Shown here: one piece after another, positions 24,541-38,350 of the stretch
Layout of the letters: each line of letters begins with the position of its first letter
Position numbering within the stretch: position 1 is the stretch's first letter
Assembly (NCBI GenBank): GCA_018902385.1
Contig: JABSSW010000029.1
Coordinates: 62,001 to 126,000, forward strand
From: Physcia stellaris
Taxonomy: Eukaryota > Ascomycota > Lecanoromycetes > Caliciales > Physciaceae
Length of the DNA: 64,000 nt
Direction of reading: 5' to 3'
Notes under the pieces: model-generated
The model's input: the letters and a program-made list of their open reading frames with translations, nothing else
The model's database searches: none
What the model was told of the DNA's origin: nothing
Position numbers and translations under genes: made by a program

Positions 24541-26771
24541 TTTGTTGCGATAATCGTCGTTGTCGTGACGAATTTACACAAAATTCAATCAAATAACATA
24601 TTCATTCGCGTCAACGTCAATATTTTTGAAAAATGACAATCGCAAATGAATTTCATGAATTTTGTCGTTAATATAAATTGCATTTCGAAATCGTTAACGA
24701 AAAAATGAAATTTGCAAAACATCGACGAAACGTTCATGAAAATGAATAATTTCGACGTTAAAAACAAATTTTTCATTAACACGTATCAAATGAAAATGAA
24801 CGTGCGTGATAACAAAAATAATTTTTTCATTTCGATACAAAAATTTTATTCATTTCAAAATTTGATGTATTTTTTGATAATGAATTTTTCATGAATGATA
24901 AAAAACAATTTACATGTACATTGATTCACGATGACGTGACGTTACATTGTCAAAAAAAATCGATTGAAATTGAACATTTTCGAAAATTTCACGACAATGT
25001 TAAACGATGACATTATTTCAATGTACGCGTTGATATATATCATACGAAAAAACGACGAAACGTCGATCGAAATTTCGAATAAATTGCAAACATTCGAAAA
25101 TGTATTTTTTTTTTCAAATCGACGATCACGTTTTTTTCGCACGACGAACACGATCATGTCATTGATTTGATGTCGAACAAATTTTCATTTTTCGAATTTT
25201 TGTACAACATGTTTCAAAAAAAATTAAAAATTTTTCAAAAATACATTCGCGAAAATTTTGCGTTGAATCGTATCAAATATTCGATTGTCGATGTCGATAC
25301 GTCAATATTGTTCATTTTCAAAAAAAACGAAAATTTAAAATTTTGCGTGAATTACAAAAATTTGAACGCGATCACGATCAAAAACAAAATTTCATTGTCG
25401 TTGATTGATAAAACATTGAATCGTTTGATAAACGTAACGTATTTTATCAAATTAAATTTGAAAAACGCGTATTATCGCATAAAAATCAAAACAAATGACG
25501 AATGAAAAATCGCGTTTCGAACACGATACGATTTTTTCGAATACGTCGTGATGTTTTTCGATTTTGTCAACGCGTCGACGATTTTTCAATTTTTAATAAA
25601 CAAAATATTTGCAAAATTGATAAACAAATTGTGCGTGTTGTTTTTAAACGACATTTTGATTTATTTTCGAACGAAAAAAAAACATTGACGTCACGTAAAA
25701 ACGATATTGAAACGATTGCGAAAATTCAATTTTTTCGTCAATTTGATCAAATGTCGATTCATGCAAAAATTCATCGAATTTTTAAATTACATTATCAATA
25801 ACAAAAAAATATTCATGAACATGAAAAAAATAAATTCGATCAAATCGTGATCGATTTTTGACAATTTGAAAAAATTGCAAATTTTTTTGAAATTCGCGAA
25901 TTTTTATCGAAAATTCATCGTAAAATACGCGAAAATGTCGCGTTCATTTTTCGAATTATTGAAAAATAACAAAAACGAAAAACAAATCGACGAATTCATT
26001 TGAAACGACGAAACAATGAAAATTTTCAAAAAATTTATTCGCATGTTCATTGAAACGTTTATGTTGATGCATTTCGATTTCAACAATCGAACAATGATCG
26101 AAATCGATATTTCGAAATTCGTCATCGCAAAAATGATTTCGCAATTAATGAAAAATTTCGATATCGAAAATCAAACGCAATGATATTTCGTCGTTTTTTA
26201 TTCAAAAAAAATGATATTTGTCGAAATTAAATATTCAACGCACGATCAAAAATTGTTCGTTATCGTGAAAAATTTCAAACAATGACGTTATTATTTAAAA
26301 AATAATCAATTCACGATTATCGTAATGTCAAATCACAACAATTTGAAATATTTCATGTTTATCACGTTTTTGAACAAACGACAAATCAAATGAATTTTAT
26401 TGTTAAACGAATACGATTTTGAAATCAAATACAAAAATGAAAATTTCAATTCAACAAACGAATTATTTCGACGTTCAAATTACGAAAACGAAAACGAAAC
26501 AAATTTCGAAATATCGCAATTGTTAATATCGCGTTTTCAACGAAATTTGAACAATGCGAAAAAATTTTTGACGAAAAATTTTCAAAACGAAATTGTCGCG
26601 ATATCGCAAACAATGCGTCGAAAAAAAATTGTTAAAACGTGTAACAAAAAAAATTCGTACGAAAATTTATTTCAAAAATTTTTCAACAAAATTGAAAAAT
26701 TACAAATGTTCGACAACGAATGCGTAAAACGTCGCGCGTTCGTACGAAACGACAAAAAATTTAAAAATTGA
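24541..26771 (+). pseudogene. Ty3/gypsy pol relic of element 3 (RT, RNase H)
   Basis: RT frames at 25167-25505 and following show FCVNYKNLNAITIK, SLIDKTLNRLINVTYFIKLNLKNAYYRI and then DE-stop-KIAF, where TGA at 25503-25505 replaces a conserved Trp. FLND at 25641-25652 replaces the YLDD active site. RNase H-like sequence follows to about 26400 and a short region (26400-26771) leads to a CHxxC-like integrase start near 26880-27000. The family is Ty3/gypsy from RT sequence order. Confidence 0.8.
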
Positions 26772-27463
26772 ACATTAAACACGAACAATATTTTACGATA
26801 TTGATATGTTGTATATGTATTCAACGAAACGAATTTAAAAATCGAAATTTTGCGACGTTGTCACGATAATTTTTTTGCGAAACATTTCGAAATTGAAAAA
26901 ATCGTTAATTTTATTCAACGAAAATTTTATTGAATGTACATGCGAAAAAATATCGAAAAATACATCAAAAAATGCGCGATTTGTCAAAAAACAAAAATTC
27001 ATCATTATCGTTTTTACGAAAAATTGTCGAAATTGTCGATGTCGACAAAATCGTGAAAAAAAATTATTATTAATATGATCACAAAATTTTTATTTAATAA
27101 ATGACGCAAAAAAATTTACGATTCGATTATAATAATAATAAATCGATATATCAAAATGACGATTTACGTTTCGATCAAATTCATTATAAAAACAAACGAA
27201 AAAATGATTTGTTTTTCGACGACGTTTTTGAAATATAATTCATCGAAAAACATAATTTCAAATCGTGAATTTTTGTTTACGAACAATTTTTGATCAACAT
27301 TATGTTATCACGCGAAAATTAAACGCAAATTTAACATCGTTTTTCATTCACAAACAAATGATTAAATAAAAAAACAAAATTAAATTTTTAAACATTATTT
27401 GCGATGTTTTTATAAATTCACAAACAAAACAATTGAATTTCGTTGTTGTTAATGATTGTTTTC
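26772..27463 (+). mobile_element. 3' part of gypsy element 3 before a nested insertion
   Basis: 27003-27463 is the same sequence as 8 to about 460 at the left end of the window. It ends with TTTTC at 27459-27463, which is repeated right after the nested LTR element (29797-29801). The element resumes there with GTATACAATTGCGC, as in the uninterrupted copy at 468-482. Confidence 0.75.
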
Positions 27464-27624
27464 TGTTATGAAATAATTGCAATATGCATAATGTGAAAAA
27501 TAAAGTTGTTGAATTGTTATTATCTAAAAGACAAAATGCGAAATATGAGTCAGATTGCCAAGACGCTAGTTCGTTCTTGTCAAGATATTCTGATTTCAAC
27601 TCTATGTGAAAATTTATCGTAACA
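27464..27624 (-). repeat. LTR, left copy, of the nested small element
   Basis: 161 bp, TGTTATGAAATAATTGC... to ...ATTTATCGTAACA. Compared with 29637-29796 I count 16 transitions, one transversion and one 1-bp indel; 15 of the transitions are at CpC/CpT or ApG sites. Confidence 0.88.
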
Positions 27625-27800
27625 AATGTCATCAACGAAAGAAAATCACAACGTTTTCGTTGTGTCGCGTGACGAAAACATGCGATTCGTTCATCGAGAA
27701 ATCTATTAATAATATAAGTAAAGAAGTAAGAAAATGATCTGTTTTTTCATCAAACGCTCAAAAATCTTCGAATCATGATATTGCGTCCGGACGCTCGTTG

Positions 27801-28052
27801 CTATTCAAATTCATGACGAGATATATGATCGAAATGAATTGTTCGTAAATGTCGATGCAAATCATTGTTCGATTCGAAAATATCGTTACAAATGCGACAA
27901 ACATGCGAAAAAACGAAAATGTCGAAAAATACTCGAAAAATAAATGAAACAAATAAATGAATCGATGATTTGCAAAATGCGATCATTGATTGAAAATTTG
28001 AAATATTTGACATTTTGTATGACGAATTGTTTGATATTTCAAAAATATGCAA
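27801..28052 (-). pseudogene. C2H2 zinc-finger relic inside the small LTR element
   Basis: The frame contains CRICNDIFESNNDLHRHLRTIH, with C-x2-C-x12-H-x4-H spacing of a C2H2 finger, near its C-terminus. Upstream minus-strand pieces (28039-28314, 28643-28882, 28966-29208) carry related broken text such as FHQHIQNHH. The related element at 40-43 kb has a clearer finger. The role of this protein is unknown to me. It could be a captured or element-specific DNA/RNA-binding protein; no function is claimed. Confidence 0.6.
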
Positions 28053-29636
28053 ACGAAAAAGATCGATGTTTTGTATGATAAAATGATCGATTTTTCAAAT
28101 CATTTGTTGAAAATAAATTTGACGCGATTCGATTTCGCAAACGTATGTTGTTGAAAACTTTTCGAATTCGACGTTTTCGAATTTTGAATAATCGATTTGT
28201 TTTGATTGATTGCAAATTTGAAATAAAACGTGATTTTGAATTGACGAGAAATCTTTGAGAAAAATTCGATCTTTTTGATGTGTAATTGACTTGATTTCGT
28301 GCGTTTTTCAGCAAACATCTCGAACAAATTTTCGATAATAAAATAAGATTTTTGATGTTTCGATGTTGATTTCTGAGAAAAAGTAGACGACGAAATAGAC
28401 GAGCAAATATTTGATATAGTTTTCGTGCATGTTAATACGATTTTTGATATAAAAACTGAAAAACGTGACGACTTTGATGCAATAATTGAACGTGAAACTA
28501 TTTCGACTCAAAATATTGATTTCTTTGATGTTGCGAAATTTGTAAAAATTGACTACTTTGATGTGACAATTGATGTTGCAAATGAAATCATCGAAAATAA
28601 ATTATTGAAAATCGATTCTTGAGACGTAATGAGTGAAAAGCATCAATGTTGACTCACTCGTTGATGAAAATGTTGCAAAAAATGTTGACATTGCGATCGT
28701 TTGATTTCGATGTAAAAAAAGATGTTCGTATTGCGACATCGCTTGATTTGATTATTGCGAACTCGTTTGATGTTGATTTGATGAATTCGTCTGCAAACTT
28801 TGTAAACTTCTGATGATGATTTTGAATATGCTGATGAAATTTCGTATTGTTTGAAAATTTCGCAAAAAACGTCTGCATGCAAAAATCGTCAATCGAATTT
28901 CTTTTTGTTCTTTTTTGCTATGCGAATTTGTTTTCGTTTTTTCAGATTTGCTAAATATCGTATAATCAAAAAGCATTGAGAAAACTTCTAAACGTGTATT
29001 CTTCATGAATTTTCATGATAAGAAACATTTTTGATTTCAATTTTCGACATAAACGACGAAATTGCAATGTTCGCAACGAAAAATGAATCGAAACTCGTTT
29101 CGCTTCTTGTTGTAACAAAATTTTAACTTGAACTGACCGGCTACAATCAATACGAGATAACAGAAATTTTCGTACGATCAATAAAAAGAATCGAGACAGA
29201 AATTCCAATCAATGTCGAAAGTCATATCGTGAATGAATAGATATTGAGAACTGATAGAACTAATAAATAAATAAATATTTGATTGAACGATTTCGTGAAT
29301 AAGTATGTTGATGTTTCTGGGCTGCGAAAAACTCGTGATAAATATGCTGATTGAGTGTTTGATGTTGATTGTTGCGAACTGACAACTGAATGTTCTGATG
29401 TCGTATGACTAGATGTTTTTGATGCAATAAATGCTGATTGTTGCAGAAAAACTGAATATTCGCACTGCAATTAGAATCGTTATCGTCAGACAAGACTGAG
29501 TATTTCACGAGAGTTGTGACAATTATCGTCTGTCGAACTGAATGTTTCACGAGAGCTAAATATTGCACTGCAGTTTGTTGCTCATGCTAATAAGACAGCG
29601 ATAAAGTTGTCAAATCGTTACTCGATCGTTATCATT

Positions 29637-29796
29637 TGTTATGAAATAACTGCAATATCATAATGTGAAAGATAAAGTTGTTGAATTGTTACTATCTAGA
29701 AGACAGAATGCGAGATATGAATCAGACTGTCAAGACGTTAATTCATTCTTGTCAAGATATTCTGACTTCAGTTCTATGTGCAGATTTATCGTAACA
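29637..29796 (-). repeat. LTR, right copy, of the nested small element
   Basis: 160 bp, TGTTATGAAATAACTGC... to ...ATTTATCGTAACA, followed by the target duplication TTTTC. If the element reads on the minus strand this is its 5' LTR. The adjoining internal bases (minus strand AATGATAACGATCGAG) would then be the primer-binding region. Confidence 0.88.
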
Positions 29797-31209
29797 TTTT
29801 CGTATACAATTGCGCAAAACACGCGTTTATTGAATTAATTTCGTTTGAAATTTTGTTCGAATACATTTCAAATTTCAATTTCAAATTCGATTTTGTTTAA
29901 CAAAACATTTCGACGACGAAACAAAAATTTCAAAATTTGTTCGATAAACGAAAAAAATTACAAAAAAATTTGAAACACAATAATGAAACGCAAACAAAAT
30001 GAATCAACAAAAAAACATTCGCGAAAACATACAATGTAAAAAACAAAATTATGTTATCGATCAAAAATTTAAAACAAATGCAATCAAAAAAAAAATTGTT
30101 CGACAAATACATCGAATTTTTTGAAATTGAAAACGTTATCGACACGCAAATTTATCGTTTAAAATTGTCATTCAAATGACGCATTCATTCAATATTTCAC
30201 GTGTTTTTATTCGAAAAATATTATATCAACGAATTCACAAAATCGTTTGCGAAAATAATCTTGATAAACGATCACGAAAAATGAAAAATAAAAAAAAATT
30301 CGACGTGAAAAAAAAAATCTCGATATTTGATTCGTTGAAAAAAATATTCATCATGTGATGATAAATAAATTACAACAAAATTGAATAACGTCGACGAAAC
30401 GTTAACGACGTTCAAACGAAAACGTATCGAAAAAAATTTCATTGTCATTTTTCGTCAAAAAAAAAAAACGATCGTTCAAACGAAATTTTGCGAAATCAAA
30501 TTTGAAATTCAAAAAAAAAACGACGATTTGTAACAAAAAAAAAACGCAAAATGCGAATTTTTTACAATAAATGATTTCACATGTAATAAATTCAATAAAA
30601 ATATTTTTTTAATAATCGTGTCGTTGCATTGAATATGTACAAATGATTAATAAACATGTTGAAATCATCAATTAATTTTTTTATGCGATTTTTTTCAATT
30701 CGTCGTCGTTTTTGTGTTAAAAAAATTACAAATCAAAAGTTGTGAATTACAATGAACATCGTTTTGAATTTTATTTTCGCTTTTATCGTATCGATTTTTT
30801 CGATTGATTACGATTTGTTCAATTTTGATAAAAATAATATTCAAAAACGATCATCACGTTTATTCGACGTTATCGTCGTCGAAATTCATGTTTTCAACAT
30901 CAATCGAAATTTTATTTTTATTTTTTTTTTCATTCGAAAAATCGAAACGCATAATTGAAAAATTTTTATTGACGCGAAACGAATCGATCATAAAACGTAA
31001 AATTTGATTGATATCGACGAATCGAAATTTCAAACGCAACAACAAATTTTCAATAAAACGATGTTGATTTGATTTTTTCAATTGCGTGAAATGTTGTTGA
31101 ATTTTCACAATCGAATTTTTCAAACGCAATTGCAAATTGAACATCAAATGATCGCGTTTGTGTTTTATTGCAAACGTCAAAATCATCAAATGTTGTTGAA
31201 TTCGACGAA
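29797..31209 (+). mobile_element. Remaining 3' end of gypsy element 3 and unassigned A+T-rich DNA
   Basis: 29797 to about 29850 continues the element interrupted at 27463. 29.85-31.2 kb shows only short frames (30176-30358, 30752-30958) with no recognisable domain, and C followed by A or G nearly everywhere. No LTR pair could be assigned to this stretch. Confidence 0.45.
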
Positions 31210-31392
31210 TGTAGTGATCAGATTGTTTGACAGAAAATCTTTCGACAATCGAAACGATATATTCGCTTAAAATTCAAAATTTAATTTTGATTTTGAATTT
31301 TGTCAAAATCAATTATGCGCTTTTTGCGATTAATTTATTATATAAAATCAAACGATTTTTCACATTAATTCTATTAGTTTTGAATTTTTACA
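31210..31392 (+). repeat. 5' LTR of gypsy element 4
   Basis: Starts TGTAGTGATCAG and ends GAATTTTTACA (TGTA...TACA ends). Matches 38173-38350; every one of nine differences seen by eye is an ApG/ApA or CpT/TpT difference. TTGATAACATCA follows at the primer-binding position. Confidence 0.8.
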
Positions 31393-31529
31393 TTGATAAC
31401 ATCATTTTTTTTACATTTACAGTGTATTTGATTGTGTTCATTGTTTTTTGTCAATTCAAATTGTTTTCGTTGCACTTGATATTCATTTGAAAATTCAAAA
31501 TTTTTAAAATTTTTTATTCATTAATCATC

Positions 31530-32600
31530 ATGTTTATTCAAAATGATAATTTAAAACGTCGTCGTGATCGTTCAAATGATTTTTCACAACGTACGATTGT
31601 TTTCGATTTTTCAAATTTTGCGAACATTGCAACAAATTCGACAATCAATTCGATGAAATCGTTGACGAATTCGTCGAAAATTCGAACGAAAAAAACGTCG
31701 ATTTTGTCGAAAATAATGTCGTCGTCGAAAATAATGTCGTCGTTCAATTAAATGATCAATTTCGTCGCGATCGTGAACGTACATCACGAAACAATTTGTT
31801 CATGAATCACAATCAATTTTTTGCGAACATCGTTGATTTTAACGACGACGATCATTTGTTTGATTTTATTTTGTTTGACGCGCAAATTGAAACGCAAATT
31901 ATTTTCGATAATCAAATTATCGATCGTCGTTTTTCAATTTTTCAAAAACGTGAACGTAATCATGTTGAAATCAAAAATTTTTTATTCAAACACGAAAAAT
32001 TTCATGTGTTCAATTCACATTTAATCAACAAAATCAACGTTTTTATCGTTATCGAACAATATTTCGAAAACAAAATTGTCGAATGATTTATTTTTTTGTT
32101 TGTTTATTTGCAAAAATTTGATGACAAATAATTCGAATTCAAAAAATATTTTTTCATTCGTTGAAACGAACACGATTGACAACAGAAATTTTCAAAATAT
32201 ACAACGAAATCATTCAATTTGACGCATACAACAAAATCGTCGATTACAATAACAAATTCACGTCGATATACGAAAACATTCGCGAACACGTTATTGAATT
32301 TGCGATCAAAAAAAAATATCGTGACGAATTCAAAATCGATATTCGAAATTACATTTTCAATCAAAATCAAATGTATTCGAATATGAATTTGCACAACATG
32401 ATGACGAATGTTTCGAAACACGAAAATGTCAACGCAAAAAAATATGTTTTCGTGTTTTTCGAACAATTTTAACGACGAATCAATCAACACAAATTTTTGT
32501 CGTTCAAAACAATAAACAACAAAAAAATTTAAACGTTATAAATGTTTTCGCGAAAAAATGTTACAATTGTGATCAAACGAATCATTTGTTTTCAATTTGT
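31530..32600 (+). pseudogene. Gag relic of gypsy element 4 with CCHC zinc knuckle
   Basis: Three consecutive frames (31530-31751, 31796-32086, 32161-32472) cover a gag region. The last one has capsid-like text (KYRDEFKIDIRNYIFNQNQM). At 32559-32600 a perfect zinc knuckle CYNCDQTNHLFSIC (C-x2-C-x4-H-x4-C) is kept. Frame steps and stops separate the parts. Confidence 0.75.
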
Positions 32601-33257
32601 TCGAATTTCATCGTGTTTGAAAATGATTCGTCAAATTGACGATTTCGTCGAAACGATAAAAATCGTGACAAAAACAAAAATTCGAAAAACGTTTGAAATC
32701 GTCGTCGCATGAATTGCACGATAATCGCGATAAATCGTTCAAAATCGACAAAAAAAACGATTCGATAATTGAAAATGAACAAATTTCGTTTATCACAATC
32801 ACGATTTCGAAAATGTCAAATATAAAAACGTCGAAATTTTGAAATTTTGAAATTCGTGAAAAAAATTCGTACATTTCAAAAATACAATCGAAAAACGAAT
32901 TGATGTTTTTAATCAATTTGAATGTTAATAAACGTATGTCGAAAACGTGATTACGTTTCGATGTGAACGCAAAAAAAAACGTCGCGTCGTTGTATTTGCG
33001 AATTCGAATGTTTTTATTGTTTCATTGTTCAACGCATTGTCGATTTGTTGAAATTGAAATTACAACATTTTTTTGACAAAATGCAATTGAAAAATGATAA
33101 AATTGTTGACGTCGTTGATTTCATTAAATTTAATTGAAACAAAAATGAATTTCATACAATCATTGATTGTTTGATTTTTAATATGAATAACGATTTGATT
33201 TTAAACGAAAATTTTTGACAAAAATATCGTTTAATTTTTGATTACAATACGTTCGAT

Positions 33258-36200
33258 ATGCGTGTAACAAACGAAAATCAAAAATTTCTGTTTGCGAACA
33301 TGAAAAATCATAATTTTCGTTTGCAAATTTTCGAAAATCAATCATTTGAAATTCAAATTGTAAAAAAACGTGTTTTCGAACGATTGATACGAAAAAACGT
33401 TCAAATTTATTTGTACGTTGTTCGTATTATTGATCAAAAAATCGTCAAATCGTTTGAAAAATTTGTTTTTATTCAACACATTATCGACAACGCGAAATTG
33501 AACAAAATTTTGAATTTCGATGTGTTGAAAAACATTTTTAAAAACGATTTTTCGAATCAATCATTTTCGAAAAAATCGCAAAATCATCGCATTGATATTG
33601 AAAACGTTAAATCAATAAACAAGTTTTCGTACGAATTTTTTAAAAAACAATTGAACGAACAAATTATTCAAATCGATTATTTAACAAAAAAAAATTTAAT
33701 ACGATCAAACACGTCGTCATGAAAAACGTCAATTTTTTTGTCAAAAAAATGATTTTTGACGTATGTGTATAAATTATAAAATTTTCAACGCGATGACGCA
33801 AAAAAACGATTATTCATTGTCGAAAATTCAAAATTGTTTAAACATGATCGAAACAACGAAAAATTTTAACAAAATTGATTTAATTAATGATTATTGACAA
33901 ATTCGACAAATCAAATTGTGACAAATCAATGTGATCGAAAAAAATCGTCACAAAACAACATTCAATATCAAACGAAACAAATATGAATTTTGCGTCATGT
34001 TTTTCGAATTGATTAATGTTTTTGCGATTTTTCAAACAATCATGAATGATATGTTGAAATCGTATTTGAACAAATTTGTGATCGTTTATTTGAACGACAT
34101 ATTGATTTATTTCAAAAACGACGAAAAACATTTCGAACATGTGAAATTCGTGATTGAAATTTTTCATAAACATGATTATTATGCGAAATCGTCGAAATGT
34201 TTTTTTTTCAACAACAAATTGAATTTTGTGAACATATCGTAAACAATGATGAAATGCGCATGAACGAAATCAAATTGAAAATCATTCAAAATTGATCGTC
34301 GTTTCAAACGATACACGATGTTCGTTTTTTTTTGAATTTTTGTGTTTATTATCGAAAATTCATAAAAAATTTCGTCATTATCACAAATCATTTTACGAAT
34401 TTATTCAAAAAATTGAAAATCGCAAATACAAATCGATGTTTATAACATTTTCGATCAAAAACGTTTTTACGATCATCAAAAACGTCATGTGTAATGATCG
34501 TGTATTGACGCAATTTGATACGTTTTTGTCGTTCATCATTGAAATCGATGTTTCGAATTTCGAATGAAAAACGATATTTTATCAAATAAATTTCGATGAC
34601 AAAAAACATTTTATTGTTTTCGAAAACAAAGCATTTTTTTTCGTCGAACGTAATTATGCGATTCACGAACGTGAATTTTTGATCATCAAAAAAATTTGCG
34701 AAAATGAAAATGTTACGTGAAAAATGAAACGACGATTTTGATACGTACGAATCACGTCGAATTGCAACATTTGAAAAATACGATAAAATTTTCGAATCGT
34801 TTGATTCGTTGATTCGTTAAATTCGAAAAATATCGTTTGAACATCAAATATAAATCGAAATTTGAAATGATTGTGTTCGATATTTTGAATCGAAAAAACG
34901 ATTATCGTTTGCGATTTTTGCAAATAAATTTGCGTATCATCATTTTCGACGAAACGATGATAATTTATACGCGCGATGAAATTTTGTCAAATAAAATAAA
35001 ATGAAATGCGAAATTGAAAAAATATGAAAATCAATTCAAATTGAACGACGATAATGTTTCGCATCATCGAAATTTTTTCGTTGACAATTGAATTTTTTAC
35101 ATCGAATTTTGAATTCGTGCAAATTATTTGAATCATGTTCACAAAATTTATGATCATTGTTCGAATACGATTTTGTTTGACATCATTAAAATCAAACAAT
35201 GATGATTCGACATGCGCAAAAACATCAAACATTTTGTGCGAACGTGTTCAAAATGTCAATTGATCGTCAAATTCAAAAACGTCAAAAAAATGTAATGCAT
35301 TTTTCAAAAACTTGATTTGATAAAAATCAATCATTTGAACGTTGAAATTTCGATTTGATCGAATCATTATTTATCATTGTCAATGATAACAAATGAATCG
35401 TGATTGTTATTGATTATGCGATCAAATGATTTGTTGCACGCGTTATTTTTGAAACAATTTTCGAAATTTTTGCGAATTTCGTGATCAACGATATTTATCG
35501 TGATTACGAAATTTTCAAAAAAATCATCATTGATAAAAATGTCAATTTGTGAACATTTGTTATGATCAAAACATTTGCGTTGTTTGAAATCAAACATAAA
35601 AATATTATTTTTTATCATTCAAAAACGAACGAAACAATGAAACGTTTCAATGACGTTTTGAATCATATGTTGATCAAATATTGCATTGAAAATTTCATCA
35701 AAAATTGAAACATTTATTTGAATCAAATTTTGTTCGTCACGCGAATTCGAACGCATACGACGATTGATTTTTCATTTTTTTATTTTTTTTATGAAATCAA
35801 TTCGATTTTGTTTGACGATGTCGATGAATCAATTTCAAATTTTTATAACGAAAAAATAAATTCGATTTCATTTTTGAATCGTGAACGCGCAAAAACATTC
35901 AAAAAAATCATGCAACGTGTTAAAAAAAACAAAACAATTTGAAATGCGAAAATCAAAAAAAACTTTTCACGAAAACGACAAAATATTGATACGAACGAAA
36001 AAATCAAAAAAATTCGAAATCGATTGATATGATTTTTACGAAATCGTACGCAATGAAATTTTGAATATTTATGTGTTCAAATCGTTTGAAAAATCGTCAA
36101 ATAAATATTTTATCAATGATGATCGAATGAAATTGATCAATGTGAATGAAAAAATGAACAAAAATTGACGTATGTTTAAAAATCGCGAACGTTCGTTCAA

Positions 36201-36370
36201 AACAAAAAAACAATTTGAAATCATTGACGTCGTTGCGAAAAAAATCGTAACATCGAAAAAAAAACGTGACAAATCGCGCAAAATTCGAAATGTTGAAAAA
36301 AAAAATTCGAATAAAAATTATATGTCATTTTCGAATGATGAATTTTTTGAAAACGATAACATAATATGAA
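33258..36370 (+). pseudogene. Ty3/gypsy pol relic of element 4
   Basis: RT begins at about 33600 (SYEFFKKQLNEQIIQIDYLTKKNLIRSNTSS), then TGA at 33720 stands for the conserved Trp of the S-x-W-x-x-P-V segment. 33931-34242 has TIMNDMLKSYLNKFVIVYLNDILIYFKN, where AAC at 34093-34095 changes YLDD to YLND, and then an EHVKFVIEIFHKHDYYAKSSKCFFF thumb. RNase H-like sequence follows to about 34930. Integrase and a basic tail (36172-36369) follow in decayed form. Multiple TGA stops replace Trp. It is clearly Ty3/gypsy. Confidence 0.85.
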
Positions 36371-38172
36371 TCATTTAAAAAAAAAATGTTTGTCGAATTT
36401 TGTACGATTCATACAAAATGATTTCACGCGAAAAATCGAATTTTTGTTGTTTTTTTTTTATGTTATTGTTGTTGTTATTGTCGTTTTTTCTTTTTGAAAT
36501 TTTCGAAAAATGAAAAAAAATCGTATTTATTATTCAAATTTTCGCATTTTTGTTTCGTTTTGTAAAATTTGATTTGAAATACGAATAAATCATGAATCAA
36601 TGCAATCAAAAAATAATCGATTGATTTTTTCGTATCGTCGCATGTAACGCAAACACGATGAAATCGTTTTTCATAACATTGATTTTTCGTAACATGATTC
36701 ATAAAAACAAATAACGTTCAACGTCGAATTTTTAATTTTCAACAAAAAAAATTTATCGTTTTTTTCAATTTTCATTTCGAAAATCATGTTTTACGAAATT
36801 TTTAATTTTCAACGTTATCGATATCACGACATCGAACGATCGAACGTTTTTTTTTGACGTCGTAACGCAACGATCGATTTTTTAAATTTGACGACGAAAA
36901 CATGAACACGTTCGAAACGTGCATCATTTTTTTCATTTTGACGACGTTGTTTCAAACGTCGTTAGTCAATCAATCAAAATCAAAAAAAAATGATTTTGAT
37001 TTCGAAAAATCAAAAAACGATATCGTTTTGAAATTTTGAACAATCGATGATTGTGTTACAATCGATGATTGTGCAACAATCGTTGATTGTGTTGATTGAT
37101 TCGATTTTGATATTTCGTTTTCGTTCGTCGATTCGAAAAACGAATAAATTTGACGACGAAAACATCGAATCGTTTTTATCGTTCATGAAAAATTTTCATT
37201 TTCATTTGATGATTGATCGAATTGCGTTTGAATCGTCGTCGCAATCGATGTTATTGCAAACATTGATTGCGATAAAACGATAACAAAATCGTTGAAATTG
37301 ATAATATTTCAAATTTTCGTCGATTGATTCGCACAAAAAAATACGACGATAAATTGTCAATCGCATCGTCGTGAACACGCGTATCAATTCGATTATCGAA
37401 CGTAATTGAAATATTGTGTTGTTCAATTATCGAATCAAAATTTGTAACGAAAACGTATTTGTTAAAAAAACATTCGAAAACACGATGCATGTAAATGCAA
37501 TTGTCGCATGTTTTTTGATTGACGTTTGTGAAAATCATACAAACAATAAACGAACGATTGTTCGAACATTGATTGCATGAAAATTCAATTTTTCGATCGT
37601 TACATTAAATCAATTGTCAACATGAATGATCATCGTACGCGTTCAACGAAAAAATATTGAAAATTTGAAAAATTTTTTATTTGAATTAAAATAATTGTCA
37701 AATTTTGAAAATGCGTAATTTGAAAATTATTTTCATTTTCGAAATATTCGATGTTCATTTTTATTGTTGTTCGACGCAAATTCGAATATTTTTCACGAAA
37801 TTGCGTCGTCAAACGATTTAAAAATTGTTCATTATTAATCACGATCATCATTGAATTGAATTTTCATTTATCGTCGTTTGATTGACAATTCGCACGCGAT
37901 CGTTGTCATAAATTATCGTTCAATCAATCAATTGCGCATACAAATTGACTGAAAACGAAATTATTTTACAAATGATTCAAAATTTTTCGATCATGTTGCT
38001 GCTGTCGAAAAATAAAAAAAAATATGTTTTGTTGACATTCAAATGATTTTAGCATTTTTGTTTCAAATATTCATTTCGTACACGATTTGAAATCAATTTA
38101 CGATGTTTGCGAAAATTTTTTTGATAATGCGCAATATGATTGTTTATTTGTTTGTTGTTTAAAAAAAAAAAA
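36371..38172 (+). mobile_element. 3' internal region of gypsy element 4
   Basis: A+T-rich sequence with short frames only (37047-37283, minus 37251-37538) and no domain I can name. It includes a small direct repeat, ATCGATGATTGTGTTACA/ATCGATGATTGTGCAACA, near 37040-37090. It ends in a run of A (38160-38171) directly before the 3' LTR, in the place of a polypurine tract. Confidence 0.55.
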
Positions 38173-38350
38173 TGTAATGATCAAATTGCTTGACAAGAAA
38201 TTTTTCGACAATCGAAACGATATATTCGTTTAAAATTCAGAATTTAATTTTGATTTTGAATTTTGTCAAAATCAATTATGCGCTTTTTGCGATTAGTTTA
38301 TTATATAAAATCAAACGATTTTTCACATTAATTCTATTAGTTTTGAATTT
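38173..38350 (+). repeat. 3' LTR of gypsy element 4
   Basis: Starts TGTAATGATCAA and matches 31210-31386 to GAATTT at 38350, where the similarity stops, so the last few bases are lost or changed. The left partner continues TTACA. No target duplication can be shown. Confidence 0.8.

Larger units (their letters stand above)
27464..29796 (-). mobile_element. Small non-autonomous LTR element (2.33 kb) with 5-bp target duplication
   Basis: Bounded by direct repeats 27464-27624 (161 bp) and 29637-29796 (160 bp) that begin TGTTATGA and end TCGTAACA, i.e. TGTTA...TAACA inverted ends. It is flanked on both sides by TTTTC (27459-27463 and 29797-29801), a textbook 5-bp target site duplication, inside a second element whose empty site is seen at about 460. 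Two kilobases of interior hold no reverse transcriptase. The minus strand has zinc-finger relics (27801-28052 and 28643-29000), so I put the element on the minus strand; the plus orientation is possible. It still contains CT/AG dinucleotides and is less mutated than its host, consistent with being younger. Confidence 0.85.
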
